Assembly: GCF_031454155.1 (NCBI RefSeq)
Contig: NZ_JAVDQG010000001.1
Coordinates: 248,001 to 312,000 of the forward strand
Direction: 5' to 3'
Source: Desmospora profundinema
GTDB taxonomy: Bacteria; Bacillota; Bacilli; Thermoactinomycetales; DSM-45169
DNA: 64,000 nucleotides
Shown here: positions 8,860 through 17,232 of the stretch, piece after piece
Layout: each line of letters starts with the position of its first letter
How positions within the stretch are numbered: the first letter of the stretch is position 1
Position numbers and translations under genes: made by a program
The notes under the pieces: model-generated
The model's input: only the letters and a program-made list of their open reading frames with translations
What the model was told of the DNA's origin: nothing
Databases searched by the model: none

Positions 8860-9684
8860 ATGTCCAATCCGACGGATCAATTGCGAGCAGCGAGGGAACG
8901 CGCCGGGCTCTCGTTGGAAGATGTACAGCAGCAGACCAAGATTCAGGTTCGATACCTGGAGGCGATTGAGAGGGGAGATTTCCAACGACTGCCGGGAAGC
9001 TTTTACGGTCGGGCGTTTATCCGTTCATATGCGGAGTACTTGGGTGTTCAACCGATGCCCCTGTTGAAATATTACGATCAAATGACGCAAACGGCTTCCG
9101 ATGAGGGAGAAGAAGAGACAGCACCGCTCCCATCTATCAGCCGTCGGCAACGATACGCCCAAAAAGCAGGGCGAAAGCGGGCGAAAGGTTTCTCTCTGCC
9201 CTTCACCTTTTCACGATCCTATGCCTGGCTTCTTCTGGTGGTGTTTATTCTTTTGATCCCGACTGTCATCTACGCATTCCATGTGTTTGGTAACGAAGGG
9301 GGAGAGGAAGAAGAAACATCCGGCCAGAAAGTCCAAGCCGCTCCTCAAGATCAAGAAGACAGCGAAGCGAATGTGCAACTGGTTCAAGCCGCTGAAACCT
9401 ATGAGTTCGGGGATGTATTTGAGATTACGAATGCCGAGCAGGTGGAAGTGACGCTGGAAGCCAAAGGGAACACTTGGTTTCGGTATCGTGCCGGCGGACC
9501 CAAAGAAGCTGTAACCGAAGAGGCAGACCTGGCGGCGGGGGAAACGAAAACGTTTGAACACCCGGAGTGGATTTCTCTTCTGATTCAAAATCCCGATCTT
9601 GTGCAATTGAGAGTAAACGATTATGTCATTGATACATCAGAAACCAAAAAGTCGCAAGCGTATCAATTGAAATTAAAGAGATGA
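8860..9684 (+). CDS. RodZ-like HTH membrane protein, copy 3
   Basis: 274 residues; the most compact of the three. HTH domain (about 5-70) immediately followed by a short basic linker, a membrane helix (about 120-143), a charged stalk and a DUF4115-type domain (about 180-274). The ATG at 8860 is 9 nt after AGGAGGTG. It has its own promoter and terminator. The short linker is closest to ordinary Bacillus YmfM in length, so this copy could be the functional equivalent and the other two expansions. Confidence 0.85.
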   Translation: MSNPTDQLRAARERAGLSLEDVQQQTKIQVRYLEAIERGDFQRLPGSFYGRAFIRSYAEYLGVQPMPLLKYYDQMTQTASDEGEEETAPLPSISRRQRYAQKAGRKRAKGFSLPFTFSRSYAWLLLVVFILLIPTVIYAFHVFGNEGGEEEETSGQKVQAAPQDQEDSEANVQLVQAAETYEFGDVFEITNAEQVEVTLEAKGNTWFRYRAGGPKEAVTEEADLAAGETKTFEHPEWISLLIQNPDLVQLRVNDYVIDTSETKKSQAYQLKLKR

Positions 9685-9685
9685 T

Positions 9686-9713
9686 AAAACGGGGGTCCAT
9701 TCCCCGTTTTTTT
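9686..9713 (+). terminator. Rho-independent terminator after RodZ copy 3
   Basis: AAAACGGGG/CCCCGTTTT stem with a 7-nt loop and seven or more T. Confidence 0.92.
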
Positions 9714-9732
9714 AACTGGAAAGATATGCGTT

Positions 9733-9853
9733 GTTTTCATGAGTGCACTTTCCGAGTGCAAGTCTCGCCTGTTACTTCGTTTCCAGGTCTCGCGATCCGG
9801 GGGAGGTCTTTCACCTCTTGCAAGTCCGGTCTGTTTATGGGTACAATGAAAAC
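9733..9853 (+). repeat. Structured interspersed repeat, locus A (candidate RNA)
   Basis: An 8-bp helix GTTTTCAT/ATGAAAAC (9733-9740 with 9846-9853) encloses two perfect hairpins, TGCACT/AGTGCA at 9744-9760 and GAGGT/ACCTC at 9803-9817. The stretch from about 9740 to 9793 aligns with 24190-24241 before korA, sharing CATGAG, CAAGTCT-CGCC, TTCGTT-CC and AGGTCTCGC blocks. No coding potential is convincing on either strand. The rest of the 9714-10256 spacer holds further hairpins (ATTGAA/TTCAAT at 9875-9905, with an inner CGAGT/ACTCG). Confidence 0.4.
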
Positions 9854-10050
9854 ACTGAGTGCGGAACCGCTGAAATTGAATAGGCGAGTAAGAAACTCGT
9901 TCAATGATTGGTTCTCGGGATTATACCTTGACGGGAAGCCTCAGAAGAGGGGGATCTCCTCCCTCTGACCCGGGAAGTCGTCGACCCCCCATGGAAGGAT
10001 AGGGGAAGACTTTCGGATGAAATGACGAAAATGGGAACGTGCGCGTCCAC

Positions 10051-10079
10051 CGAGCCCGCCAGCGTGCCGGGCTCGTTTT
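10051..10079 (+). terminator. Terminator-like hairpin in the rodZ-pgsA spacer
   Basis: Stem CGAGCCC/GGGCTCG with only four T after it. Possible weak terminator of a transcript covering 9714-10050. Confidence 0.45.
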
Positions 10080-10085
10080 GCCTCT

Positions 10086-10103
10086 CCGGTGTCCGGACAC
10101 CGG
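10086..10103. promoter_or_regulatory. Perfect 18-bp palindrome upstream of pgsA
   Basis: CCGGTGTCC followed directly by GGACACCGG. There is no T tract, so it resembles a dimeric operator more than a terminator. The cognate regulator is unknown. Confidence 0.35.
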
Positions 10104-10256
10104 GGCACCCTATTGGGGGGGCTGGGAAATTGGCTTCGATCCCGTCGCCACACCCGCTCCCGTTTAACATGATCCGTCGCGCTCAACGACCGCGGGGTGT
10201 TGGCATTCCATGTAACATCCGGCGTGTTTTGATTTCGCGGGGGGAGGTTTGCCGAC

Positions 10257-10841
10257 GTGAATCTGGCCAATAAAATCACCCTTGCCCGCATCTTTTTGGT
10301 GCCGGTGATCATGATTTTCCTTCTGGTCAACGTGGATATGGGGCAAATTAAGGTGGGGCAAGGCGTCATCACAGTCAGTGAGTTGATCGCCACCCTTGTA
10401 TTCATCTTGGCTGCTGTGACTGATGGTCTGGATGGGTATATTGCCCGGAAGAAAAAATTGGTCACTAATTTGGGGAAATTTCTGGACCCATTGGCGGATA
10501 AATTGTTGATTTCCGCTGCTTTGATCTCTTTGGTGGAGATGCAGCGGTTGGATGCGTGGATTGCGATTGTGATTATCAGCCGCGAGTTTGCCGTCACCGG
10601 TCTGCGCCTGGTAGCGGCGGCTGAAGGTCAAGTCATTGCCGCCAGTCGGATGGGCAAACTAAAAACAATCGTCCAGATTATTGCCATTGCAGCCTTGATG
10701 CTGAACAATTTCCCCTTCTCTTCCATCGCATTTCCTTTTTCCCAGATATTTATCTGGTTAGCGGTCGTGATCACGGTATGGTCGGGTATCGATTATTTCA
10801 TTAAAAACCGACAAGTGATCCGGTTTTCCAGAACGCGGTGA
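10257..10841 (+). CDS. pgsA: CDP-diacylglycerol--glycerol-3-phosphate 3-phosphatidyltransferase
   Basis: 194 residues, four or more membrane helices, and the CDP-alcohol phosphotransferase motif, seen as DGLDGYIAR then GKFLDPLADK (residues about 61-88). It makes phosphatidylglycerol-phosphate, the committed step to anionic membrane lipids. The start is GTG 10257 after GGGGGGAGG. Position between the rodZ/ymf genes and cinA is as in Bacillus. The leader has no obvious consensus promoter but carries an 18-bp palindrome. Confidence 0.93.
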   Translation: MNLANKITLARIFLVPVIMIFLLVNVDMGQIKVGQGVITVSELIATLVFILAAVTDGLDGYIARKKKLVTNLGKFLDPLADKLLISAALISLVEMQRLDAWIAIVIISREFAVTGLRLVAAAEGQVIAASRMGKLKTIVQIIAIAALMLNNFPFSSIAFPFSQIFIWLAVVITVWSGIDYFIKNRQVIRFSRTR

Positions 10842-10856
10842 ACAGTGCAGAGGATT

Positions 10857-10936
10857 CCCTTTCAGGACGATAAACGAAAGGGGCTTCGCCAAGGTTGCCC
10901 TTTTTAGGGCGGGAGAGGCTTCGCTCAAAAGGAGAG
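10857..10936 (+). repeat. Two leader elements before cinA
   Basis: Copy a (10857-10890): CCCTTT/AAAGGG stem (10857-10862 with 10877-10882) around CAGGACGATAAACG, then GGGGCTTCGCC. Copy b (about 10896-10936): GCCCT/AGGGC hairpin that has lost the AGGACGA loop, then GAGGCTTCGCTC and the SD AAAAGGAGAGG. Same family as the elements at hflX and asnS. Confidence 0.7.
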
Positions 10937-10945
10937 GTGGATGGG

Positions 10946-12199
10946 TTGCGGGCCGAATTGGTAGCGGTGGGTACGGAACTGTTGTTGGGACAGATCGTGG
11001 ATACCCACTCTGCGTATTTGTCACGCTTTTTGTCTGAACTAGGGATCGATGTGTATTACCATACATCGGTTGGTGATAATCGGGAGCGATTGAAGGATGT
11101 AATCCGGACGGCGCAATCCCGCTCTGATTTGGTGTTGTTCACTGGTGGTTTGGGTCCGACCGAGGACGACCTGACGAAGGAAGCGGTCGCCGATGTGTTG
11201 GGTCTGGAGCTGATTGTGCACCCCCCGTCTGTACAAGCGATGGAAACGCTGTTTACCAAACGGGGATTGGAGGTTCCGCCATCCAATTACAAACAAGCAC
11301 TGGTGTTTCCGGGAGGAACGGTTTTCTCCAACCCCAACGGAACCGCTCCAGGAGTGGCCGTTACCCATGAAAGAACTACTTATATCCTTCTGCCGGGGCC
11401 ACCGGTGGAACTTTACCCGATGGTTGAAAACGAGGTGCGTGTTTTCCTGGAGCGGTTGCGCCCGTCCAATGAAGTGCTTCTTTCCCATGTACTTCGCTTT
11501 TTTGGAATCGGGGAGTCGCATTTGGTGGAGCGGATTGCTCCCATGATTCGCGATCAGGCGAACCCGACCATTGCTCCTTTGTCGAAAGAAGGGGAGGTCA
11601 CAGTGCGCCTGACTGCCAAAGCTCCGGATCACGAGCGGGCGTGGACGTTGATCCGACCTGTCAAAGACACGATCGTGGACGAGGTAGGTCAACACCTTTA
11701 CGGTGTGGATGACGACACATTGGAAGTGGTGGTGATCCGGGCACTGGCCGAAAAAGGGAACACGCTTGCAGTGGCGGAGAGTTGTACGGGCGGTCTGATC
11801 GCCCGGATGCTTACATCCGTCCCCGGTGCTGGCAGTGTATTTCCGGGCGGGGTCGTCACTTACAGCGATGAAGCCAAACATGAATGGTTGGGGGTTTCAA
11901 AAGAACAGATTGAAACGGATGGAGCGATCAGTGAATCCGTTGCCCGTTCAATGGCGAAGGGTGCGATGGATCGACTGGATGCGGACTGGGGCATCAGTGT
12001 TACCGGTGTGGCGGGGCCCGATCCCGCCGAGGGGAAGCCTGTAGGTTTGGTTTATCTGGGAATCGCGGAAAAGGGGCGTCAGACAAGCGTGCACCGCTTG
12101 TCCCTGCGGGGTTCCAGGGAAAAAATTCAGATCTGGGCTGCCAAGCATGCTTTGTTTATTCTACTAGAACGTTTAAAGAAAGGTGAAACGACGCGATGA
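10946..12199 (+). CDS. cinA: CinA-like protein (competence/damage-inducible, nicotinamide-nucleotide amidase family)
   Basis: 417 residues: an N-terminal molybdopterin-binding-like domain starting AVGTELLLGQI with GGLGPTEDDLT near residue 70, and a C-terminal CinA amidase domain with AVAESCTGGLIA near residue 275. In other bacteria the family deamidates nicotinamide mononucleotide. TTG 10946 is preferred: it lies 11 nt after AAGGAG, and the encoded N-terminus fits the family; GTG 10937 is the alternative. The stop overlaps the helicase start (ATGA). Translation is preceded by two leader elements. Confidence 0.9.
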   Translation: MRAELVAVGTELLLGQIVDTHSAYLSRFLSELGIDVYYHTSVGDNRERLKDVIRTAQSRSDLVLFTGGLGPTEDDLTKEAVADVLGLELIVHPPSVQAMETLFTKRGLEVPPSNYKQALVFPGGTVFSNPNGTAPGVAVTHERTTYILLPGPPVELYPMVENEVRVFLERLRPSNEVLLSHVLRFFGIGESHLVERIAPMIRDQANPTIAPLSKEGEVTVRLTAKAPDHERAWTLIRPVKDTIVDEVGQHLYGVDDDTLEVVVIRALAEKGNTLAVAESCTGGLIARMLTSVPGAGSVFPGGVVTYSDEAKHEWLGVSKEQIETDGAISESVARSMAKGAMDRLDADWGISVTGVAGPDPAEGKPVGLVYLGIAEKGRQTSVHRLSLRGSREKIQIWAAKHALFILLERLKKGETTR

Positions 12200-13776
12200 A
12201 TTTTGAGTCTTTCCAACTGGATTCTTCCATTTTAAAAGGAGTCCGCGAGATGGGGTTTGAAGAACCTTCTCCCATCCAGGCGGAATGTATTCCCGCTGTT
12301 CTTCGGGGAGAGGATGTCATCGGTCAAGCGCAGACCGGTACCGGCAAAACGGCCGCCTTTGGGATTCCGCTCCTGGACCACGTTGATATACGCCGACGCC
12401 AGGTGCAAAGCGTGGTTCTTGCACCGACGCGGGAGTTGGCCATTCAGGTCTCTGAAGAGCTTCGTAAAATCGGCCGTTCCAAACGGGTGATTACGCTTCC
12501 GATCTATGGCGGTCAATCCATCGGCCGGCAAATTAAGGCATTAAAGCAGGGAGTCCATGTCGTGATCGGGACACCCGGCCGCATGTTGGACCATCTGCGC
12601 CGGGGGACTTTGAAACTAGATGATGTAGAGATCATGGTGTTGGATGAAGCCGATGAAATGCTGGACATGGGTTTCATCGATGATATTGAAGCCGTGATGA
12701 AATTTCTTCCGGAATCCCGTCAGTTGTTGCTCTTTTCGGCAACCATGCCTCAGGGAATCCGCCAACTGGCACAAAAATACATGCGTAAACCCCGCTATAT
12801 CACCGTAAGTCGGGGGGAAGTGACAGCCCCGGTGATTGAGCAGGTGTACTACAAGGTGTTGGAAAACGCGAAGCTGGAGTCCCTGTGTCGGATCCTGGAC
12901 AGTGAGGAAGTGAGCCAGGGTATCTTGTTTTGCCGGACCAAAAAAGGTGTGGACGAACTGGCAGAAGCACTGACGGCCCGCGGGTATCTGGCAGGCGGTT
13001 TACATGGGGACATGGCCCAGCAGCAGCGGGACCGGGTGATGAACGCATTCCGCCGTGGAGACGTGGAATTGCTCGTGGCAACGGATGTGGCTGCACGGGG
13101 GATCGATGTGGGCAATATCTCCCATGTGATCAACTATGACATCCCGCAGGATTCGGAAAGCTATGTCCATCGGATCGGACGTACGGGCCGCGCTGGCAGG
13201 ACCGGGATCGCTTTGACGCTGGTGACACCTCGTGAGATGAAACAATTGCGATCCATCGAGATTGAAATCGGTGACCGTTTGACCAACCGTGAGCTGCCCA
13301 GTTTGGAAGAGGTGGCCGAACGGCAGCAGCAGGTGCTGACGGAGCAGTTGGAGGAGATTATCCAATCCGATGATCCGGCTTCCATCTTCCAGGAGATGGT
13401 GGAGGCGCTGACGGCTAAGTATGACCCTGAAAAAGTGGCGGTTGCGGCTCTGCAGATGGCATTTGCCGACCGCTTCACCTCCGGTAACGATGCCGTCTAT
13501 GACTTCGGCGAAACCGGTGCATCTCCGGGAATGGTTCGCTTCTTTATCAATGTGGGTCGCAATGCCAACATTCGTCCCCCTGAATTGGTGAAAGCGATCG
13601 CGGAACAATCGGGGATTCATCCCAAGAAGGTGGGGCGCATTAACATCTACGACCGGTTCTCCTTTGTGGAAGTGCCGGATGAAGCGGCTCCCTTTGTATT
13701 TGAAGCTCTCCGCCAAACGAAGATCAACGGGGCCCGGGTAAACCTGGAACCGGCCCGCCCCCGCAATCGCAACTGA
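12196..13776 (+). CDS. DEAD-box ATP-dependent RNA helicase (DbpA/CshA type)
   Basis: 526 residues with the full helicase set: Q motif, AQTGTGKT (Walker A, near residue 47), DEAD (about 151), SAT (about 182) and HRIGRTGRAG (about 326). The last 75 residues resemble a DbpA-type RNA-binding domain, and a linker of about 70 residues separates it from the core. It probably remodels rRNA or structured mRNA. Its start overlaps the cinA stop by 4 nt. In Bacillus recA follows cinA directly, so this gene is an insertion in the conserved order. Confidence 0.9.
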   Translation: MNFESFQLDSSILKGVREMGFEEPSPIQAECIPAVLRGEDVIGQAQTGTGKTAAFGIPLLDHVDIRRRQVQSVVLAPTRELAIQVSEELRKIGRSKRVITLPIYGGQSIGRQIKALKQGVHVVIGTPGRMLDHLRRGTLKLDDVEIMVLDEADEMLDMGFIDDIEAVMKFLPESRQLLLFSATMPQGIRQLAQKYMRKPRYITVSRGEVTAPVIEQVYYKVLENAKLESLCRILDSEEVSQGILFCRTKKGVDELAEALTARGYLAGGLHGDMAQQQRDRVMNAFRRGDVELLVATDVAARGIDVGNISHVINYDIPQDSESYVHRIGRTGRAGRTGIALTLVTPREMKQLRSIEIEIGDRLTNRELPSLEEVAERQQQVLTEQLEEIIQSDDPASIFQEMVEALTAKYDPEKVAVAALQMAFADRFTSGNDAVYDFGETGASPGMVRFFINVGRNANIRPPELVKAIAEQSGIHPKKVGRINIYDRFSFVEVPDEAAPFVFEALRQTKINGARVNLEPARPRNRN

Positions 13777-13786
13777 TACAAAAACA

Positions 13787-13824
13787 AAAAACCGACGCCT
13801 AGATGAAACGGGCGCCGGTTTTTT
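13787..13824. terminator. Bidirectional terminator between helicase and DUF59 genes
   Basis: ACCGACGCC/GGCGCCGGT stem with one mismatch, A-rich on the left and TTTTTT on the right; it serves both convergent genes. Confidence 0.8.
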
Positions 13825-13872
13825 GTTCCGCTTTTTCTCCTGTAAGCGGGTGATCATTAGCGGGCTTGACCT

Positions 13873-14184
13873 TTAGTGAATGCCCAAAGCCATTTTGGCA
13901 TAGCGGGACATACGGTCCTTAGACCACGGGGGGTTCCAGACGATGTTCACTTCTACGTCCTTGACGCCATCGACGGATTTGCAGGCGGCAGTCACCATCT
14001 CGTTAATCATCCCGGCCAAGGGGCAACCCATGGCGGTGAGGGTCATGGTTACTTTGACATTGCCCTCATCATCGGCTTCTACGTCGTAAACCAAGCCGAG
14101 GTTGACAATATCAATATGAAGTTCCGGATCTTCCACGGTTTCCAGGGCTTCCATCACTTCATCCTGGATTTTTTCTTTATCCAA
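13873..14184 (-). CDS. DUF59 / MIP18-family iron-sulfur assembly factor
   Basis: 103 residues, typical DUF59 length. It has the DPELHIDIVNLGLVYDV opening, the MTLTAMGCPLAG cysteine segment and the NIVWNPPW ending that mark bacterial metal-sulfur cluster assembly factors. Such proteins help mature or deliver Fe-S clusters. The start is TTG (reverse strand, 14184) with AAGGAG 10 nt upstream. It is convergent with the helicase gene and divergent from recA. Confidence 0.9.
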   Translation of the reverse strand: MDKEKIQDEVMEALETVEDPELHIDIVNLGLVYDVEADDEGNVKVTMTLTAMGCPLAGMINEMVTAACKSVDGVKDVEVNIVWNPPWSKDRMSRYAKMALGIH

Positions 14185-14393
14185 TTTCTTCGCACTCCTT
14201 TATGAAGGTGTGTTGATCCATTCTTAGGGGTGACAGAGCTGCACCACCCTTCCCGCATTTACACGGAAAATGGAATGATCAGGCAGCTCTTGTACCCATC
14301 CTGTTCAGCTCATTCTTTTGTTTCCCTTATCTTACGATCATAATCCTACTCTAACATAATGGTCTGGTTCGTAAAAGACAGCAGACAAACAAT

Positions 14394-14407
14394 CGAATAA
14401 ATGTTCG
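14394..14407. promoter_or_regulatory. LexA (SOS) box of recA
   Basis: CGAATAAATGTTCG matches the Gram-positive LexA/DinR consensus CGAAC-RNRY-GTTCG at 13 of 14 positions and lies 9 bp before the recA -35 box. Confidence 0.85.
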
Positions 14408-14416
14408 TAAATGATC

Positions 14417-14445
14417 TTGGCACAGATCTGAAAACACGGTATGAT
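14417..14445 (+). promoter_or_regulatory. Sigma-A promoter of recA
   Basis: TTGGCA (14417-14422), 17-bp spacer, TATGAT (14440-14445). With the SOS box just upstream it makes recA and its downstream genes DNA-damage inducible. Confidence 0.9.
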
Positions 14446-14480
14446 GGGGGTATCCAAAGGGACGAAGGAGTGGTCCAGAC

Positions 14481-15554
14481 ATGTCCGAACGCCGTCAGGC
14501 ATTAGATATGGCCTTGAGACAGATTGAAAAGCAATTCGGAAAAGGTTCGATCATGAAGATGAGCGAGGGCGGCACCCACCAGGTGGAGACGATCTCCAGC
14601 GGAGCGTTGGCCCTGGATATTTCATTGGGAATCGGCGGTTATCCTCGGGGCAGGATTATCGAAGTGTATGGACCGGAATCTTCCGGTAAAACGACCGTGG
14701 CACTCCATGCCATCGCCGAGGTGCAGCGAGAGGGAGGACAAGCGGCTTTTATCGATGCCGAACACGCCCTGGATCCGGTATATGCGGAGAAGTTGGGAGT
14801 TAACATCGACGAGTTGTTACTCTCTCAGCCCGATACAGGAGAGCAAGCATTGGAAATCGCCGAAGCGCTGGTGCGTAGTGGCGCCATCGATATCATTGTC
14901 ATTGACTCGGTGGCCGCACTGGTACCCAAGGCGGAGATCGAAGGGGAGATGGGGGATTCTCACGTCGGTTTGCAGGCCCGTCTCATGTCTCAGGCGTTGC
15001 GGAAGCTTTCCGGTGCGATCAGCAAATCCAAAACGATCGCGATCTTTATCAACCAGATCCGGGAAAAGGTCGGGGTGATGTTCGGCAATCCGGAGACCAC
15101 TCCCGGCGGCCGCGCCCTCAAGTTTTACTCCAGTGTCAGACTGGAAGTGCGCCGCGCCGAGACGATCAAGCAAGGAAATGAAATGGTGGGGAACCGCACC
15201 CGGATCAAAGTGGTGAAGAACAAGGTGGCCCCACCCTTCAAGCAGGCGGAAGTGGATATCATGTACGGAGAAGGCATCTCAAGGGAAGGAAGCATTCTGG
15301 ATATCGGCAGTGACCTGGATGTGGTGAAAAAGAGCGGTGCCTGGTATTCCTTTGACGGGGACCGATTGGGCCAAGGGCGGGAAAACGCCAAGCAATTCCT
15401 TAAGGAAAACCCCAAGGTGTCTCGCCGTATCGAAAACAAGATCCGGGAGCATTTCAACTTGAGTGTGTCACCGGAAGAAGAACCGGCGGAAGAGCCGAAG
15501 AGCAAGAAAAAGAAAGAGGATACGGAAACGCTCTCCCTGGATTTGAAAGAATAA
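14481..15554 (+). CDS. recA: Recombinase RecA
   Basis: 357 residues. Walker [10 protein letters not shown] at about residue 66, the core strand-exchange domain and an acidic/lysine-rich C-terminal tail are visible. It catalyses homologous pairing and stimulates LexA autocleavage. The ATG at 14481 follows GAAGGAG. A LexA box and a good promoter precede it. There is no terminator before recX 30 bp downstream, so the nuclease genes beyond recX are likely part of the same damage-induced transcript. Confidence 0.99.
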   Translation: MSERRQALDMALRQIEKQFGKGSIMKMSEGGTHQVETISSGALALDISLGIGGYPRGRIIEVYGPESSGKTTVALHAIAEVQREGGQAAFIDAEHALDPVYAEKLGVNIDELLLSQPDTGEQALEIAEALVRSGAIDIIVIDSVAALVPKAEIEGEMGDSHVGLQARLMSQALRKLSGAISKSKTIAIFINQIREKVGVMFGNPETTPGGRALKFYSSVRLEVRRAETIKQGNEMVGNRTRIKVVKNKVAPPFKQAEVDIMYGEGISREGSILDIGSDLDVVKKSGAWYSFDGDRLGQGRENAKQFLKENPKVSRRIENKIREHFNLSVSPEEEPAEEPKSKKKKEDTETLSLDLKE

Positions 15555-15584
15555 ACTGATGGATAAAGGAAGGGTCGAACACCG

Positions 15585-16232
15585 ATGGAGACGGGAACGA
15601 TCACGCGCATTGAGAGACAAAAGAGCGGGGCGCCCCGTTACAATATCCACATCGACGGTGAATACCGGCTGGCTGTTCATGAAGATGTGCTGGTCCGATT
15701 CGCCCTGTCCAAAGGGATGAAAGTGGATCCCGATGAATGGAAAGCCATCTTGGAAGAGGAAGAAGCCAACAAGGCGAATCAAGCCGCCCTGCGCTTCCTG
15801 GGAATCCGCCCTCGTACAACAGCGGAAGTGGAACGGCATTTGACTGGAAAAGGATTTGCTTCCCGTCATATCGCGTCCGTCCTCTCCCGTATGAAACGAG
15901 AGGGATACCTGGATGATCGCCGTTTTGCTCGGGAATGGGTAGAGGAACGAAGCAGACGAAAGGGTTACGGCCCTCTCCTGTTGCGGCAGGAGCTGGAGCA
16001 AAAGGGGATTTCTCCGGAATGGATCGAAGAGGCTTTGCTTCGGCTGGAGGGGGATGAAGAGTCCCGGATCCGGGAAGTGGCGGAAAAGCGGTACGCCCGA
16101 CTCCGCCGATACTCCTGGCCCACGGTGGAACGCCGCCTGGGCCAGTATTTGTTGAGGCGGGGCTTTCCTGCTTCAAGGGTTTATCCGGTGCTGCGGGAGC
16201 TACAGGCGCGACACCAAGGAGAAGAGGAGTGA
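15585..16232 (+). CDS. recX: Regulatory protein RecX
   Basis: 215 residues composed of arginine- and glutamate-rich three-helix repeats, with typical RecX segments such as ALRFLGIRPRT and YLDDRRFAREWVEERS. RecX modulates RecA filament growth. In Bacillus recX lies elsewhere; here it directly follows recA. The stop is 4 nt before the phosphoesterase gene start, indicating tight operon structure. Confidence 0.92.
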   Translation: METGTITRIERQKSGAPRYNIHIDGEYRLAVHEDVLVRFALSKGMKVDPDEWKAILEEEEANKANQAALRFLGIRPRTTAEVERHLTGKGFASRHIASVLSRMKREGYLDDRRFAREWVEERSRRKGYGPLLLRQELEQKGISPEWIEEALLRLEGDEESRIREVAEKRYARLRRYSWPTVERRLGQYLLRRGFPASRVYPVLRELQARHQGEEE

Positions 16233-16236
16233 AGCC

Positions 16237-17232
16237 ATGGTCCGTCTCTTGTATGTGACCGATACCCATATCAGGGGAACGGCTCCCCGCAGCCGGGTGG
16301 ATGATTTTGTGGGAACGCTGCGGGAGAAACTGGCGGAAGTGGTGGAAATCGCCCGCCGGGAACGGGTAGATGCCGTTCTCCATGGGGGGGATCTGTTTGA
16401 CAGACCGGATATCTCCCCGGCGGTGGTACGGGAGTTTGCCCGGATATTGCGTCAATTGAAGGTTCCGCTTTACACCATTGCCGGTAACCACGACATCTAC
16501 GGCCACAATCCCGATACGGTGAATCGATCCATGTTGGGTCTTCTGGATGCATTCGGAGTGATTCGTCTGTTGCATCCGGGTCAGCGGGCTTGGGTGCGGC
16601 AGCAGGGAATAGCGGTTCAGGTGACGGGTCAGCCGTTTCACTATCAACTGGACAAGCGGGACCCCGCGGAGGACTACCGGGTGGAGAAAAGCGTCGAAGC
16701 GGATTACGCGGTACATATGGTGCACGGGATGGCGGTGGATCGAGCGTTGCCGGAAGGGGTGGCCCACACCATGGTGAACCAGCTCTGGTATGAAGATGTG
16801 GACGTGTTGTTGACGGGGCATTACCATGCCGGTTTTCCCTTGCAGCACCGGGATGGACGATACATTATCAATCCCGGTGCATTAGCCCGGATCAACAATC
16901 ATCCCTCGGAGATGAAGCGGTTGCCCCAGGTGGTGCTGCTTTCCTTTGGAGACCGTGTGGATGTCCGCTTTCTCCCCATCACCTGCGCTTCTCCCGGGGA
17001 GATGGTGTTGGATCGCTCCTATTTGGAAAAGGCGGCATACCGGGAGGAAAAAATGGCCTCATTCGTTCAGGAAGTACGGGCCGCCGGGGATTTCAAGGGA
17101 ATTGGCATTCTGGACATCGTGGAGGAGATCGCTCGACTGGAAGGGATCGACGATGAGGTAAAAGCGGAGGCGATGCGTCGGATCGCCGTTGCCCAGGAGC
17201 GCTTGGCAGGGGAAGGAGGAGAGGACGGGTGA
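16237..17232 (+). CDS. Mre11/SbcD-like metallophosphoesterase
   Basis: 331 residues with the complete calcineurin-type nuclease signature in order: DTH (residues 9-11), GDLFD (about 51-55), GNHD (about 83-86), a VHG and GHYH (about 192). It resembles SbcD/Mre11 exonucleases that process DNA ends with a Rad50-type ATPase. It is shorter than Bacillus SbcD at the C-terminus. Its stop overlaps the next gene's GTG, which encodes a Rad50-like N-terminal half, so a nuclease/ATPase complex is expected. It lies downstream of the SOS-controlled recA promoter. Confidence 0.85.
   Translation: MVRLLYVTDTHIRGTAPRSRVDDFVGTLREKLAEVVEIARRERVDAVLHGGDLFDRPDISPAVVREFARILRQLKVPLYTIAGNHDIYGHNPDTVNRSMLGLLDAFGVIRLLHPGQRAWVRQQGIAVQVTGQPFHYQLDKRDPAEDYRVEKSVEADYAVHMVHGMAVDRALPEGVAHTMVNQLWYEDVDVLLTGHYHAGFPLQHRDGRYIINPGALARINNHPSEMKRLPQVVLLSFGDRVDVRFLPITCASPGEMVLDRSYLEKAAYREEKMASFVQEVRAAGDFKGIGILDIVEEIARLEGIDDEVKAEAMRRIAVAQERLAGEGGEDG

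Noticed and set aside
9681-9968. Open frame of 95 codons in the rodZ-pgsA spacer
   Set aside because: It starts inside the terminator and runs through the structured repeat; composition is not protein-like.
9840-10020. Group II intron fragment (GUGCG-like start)
   Set aside because: No domain V/VI structure or reverse transcriptase gene could be recognised.
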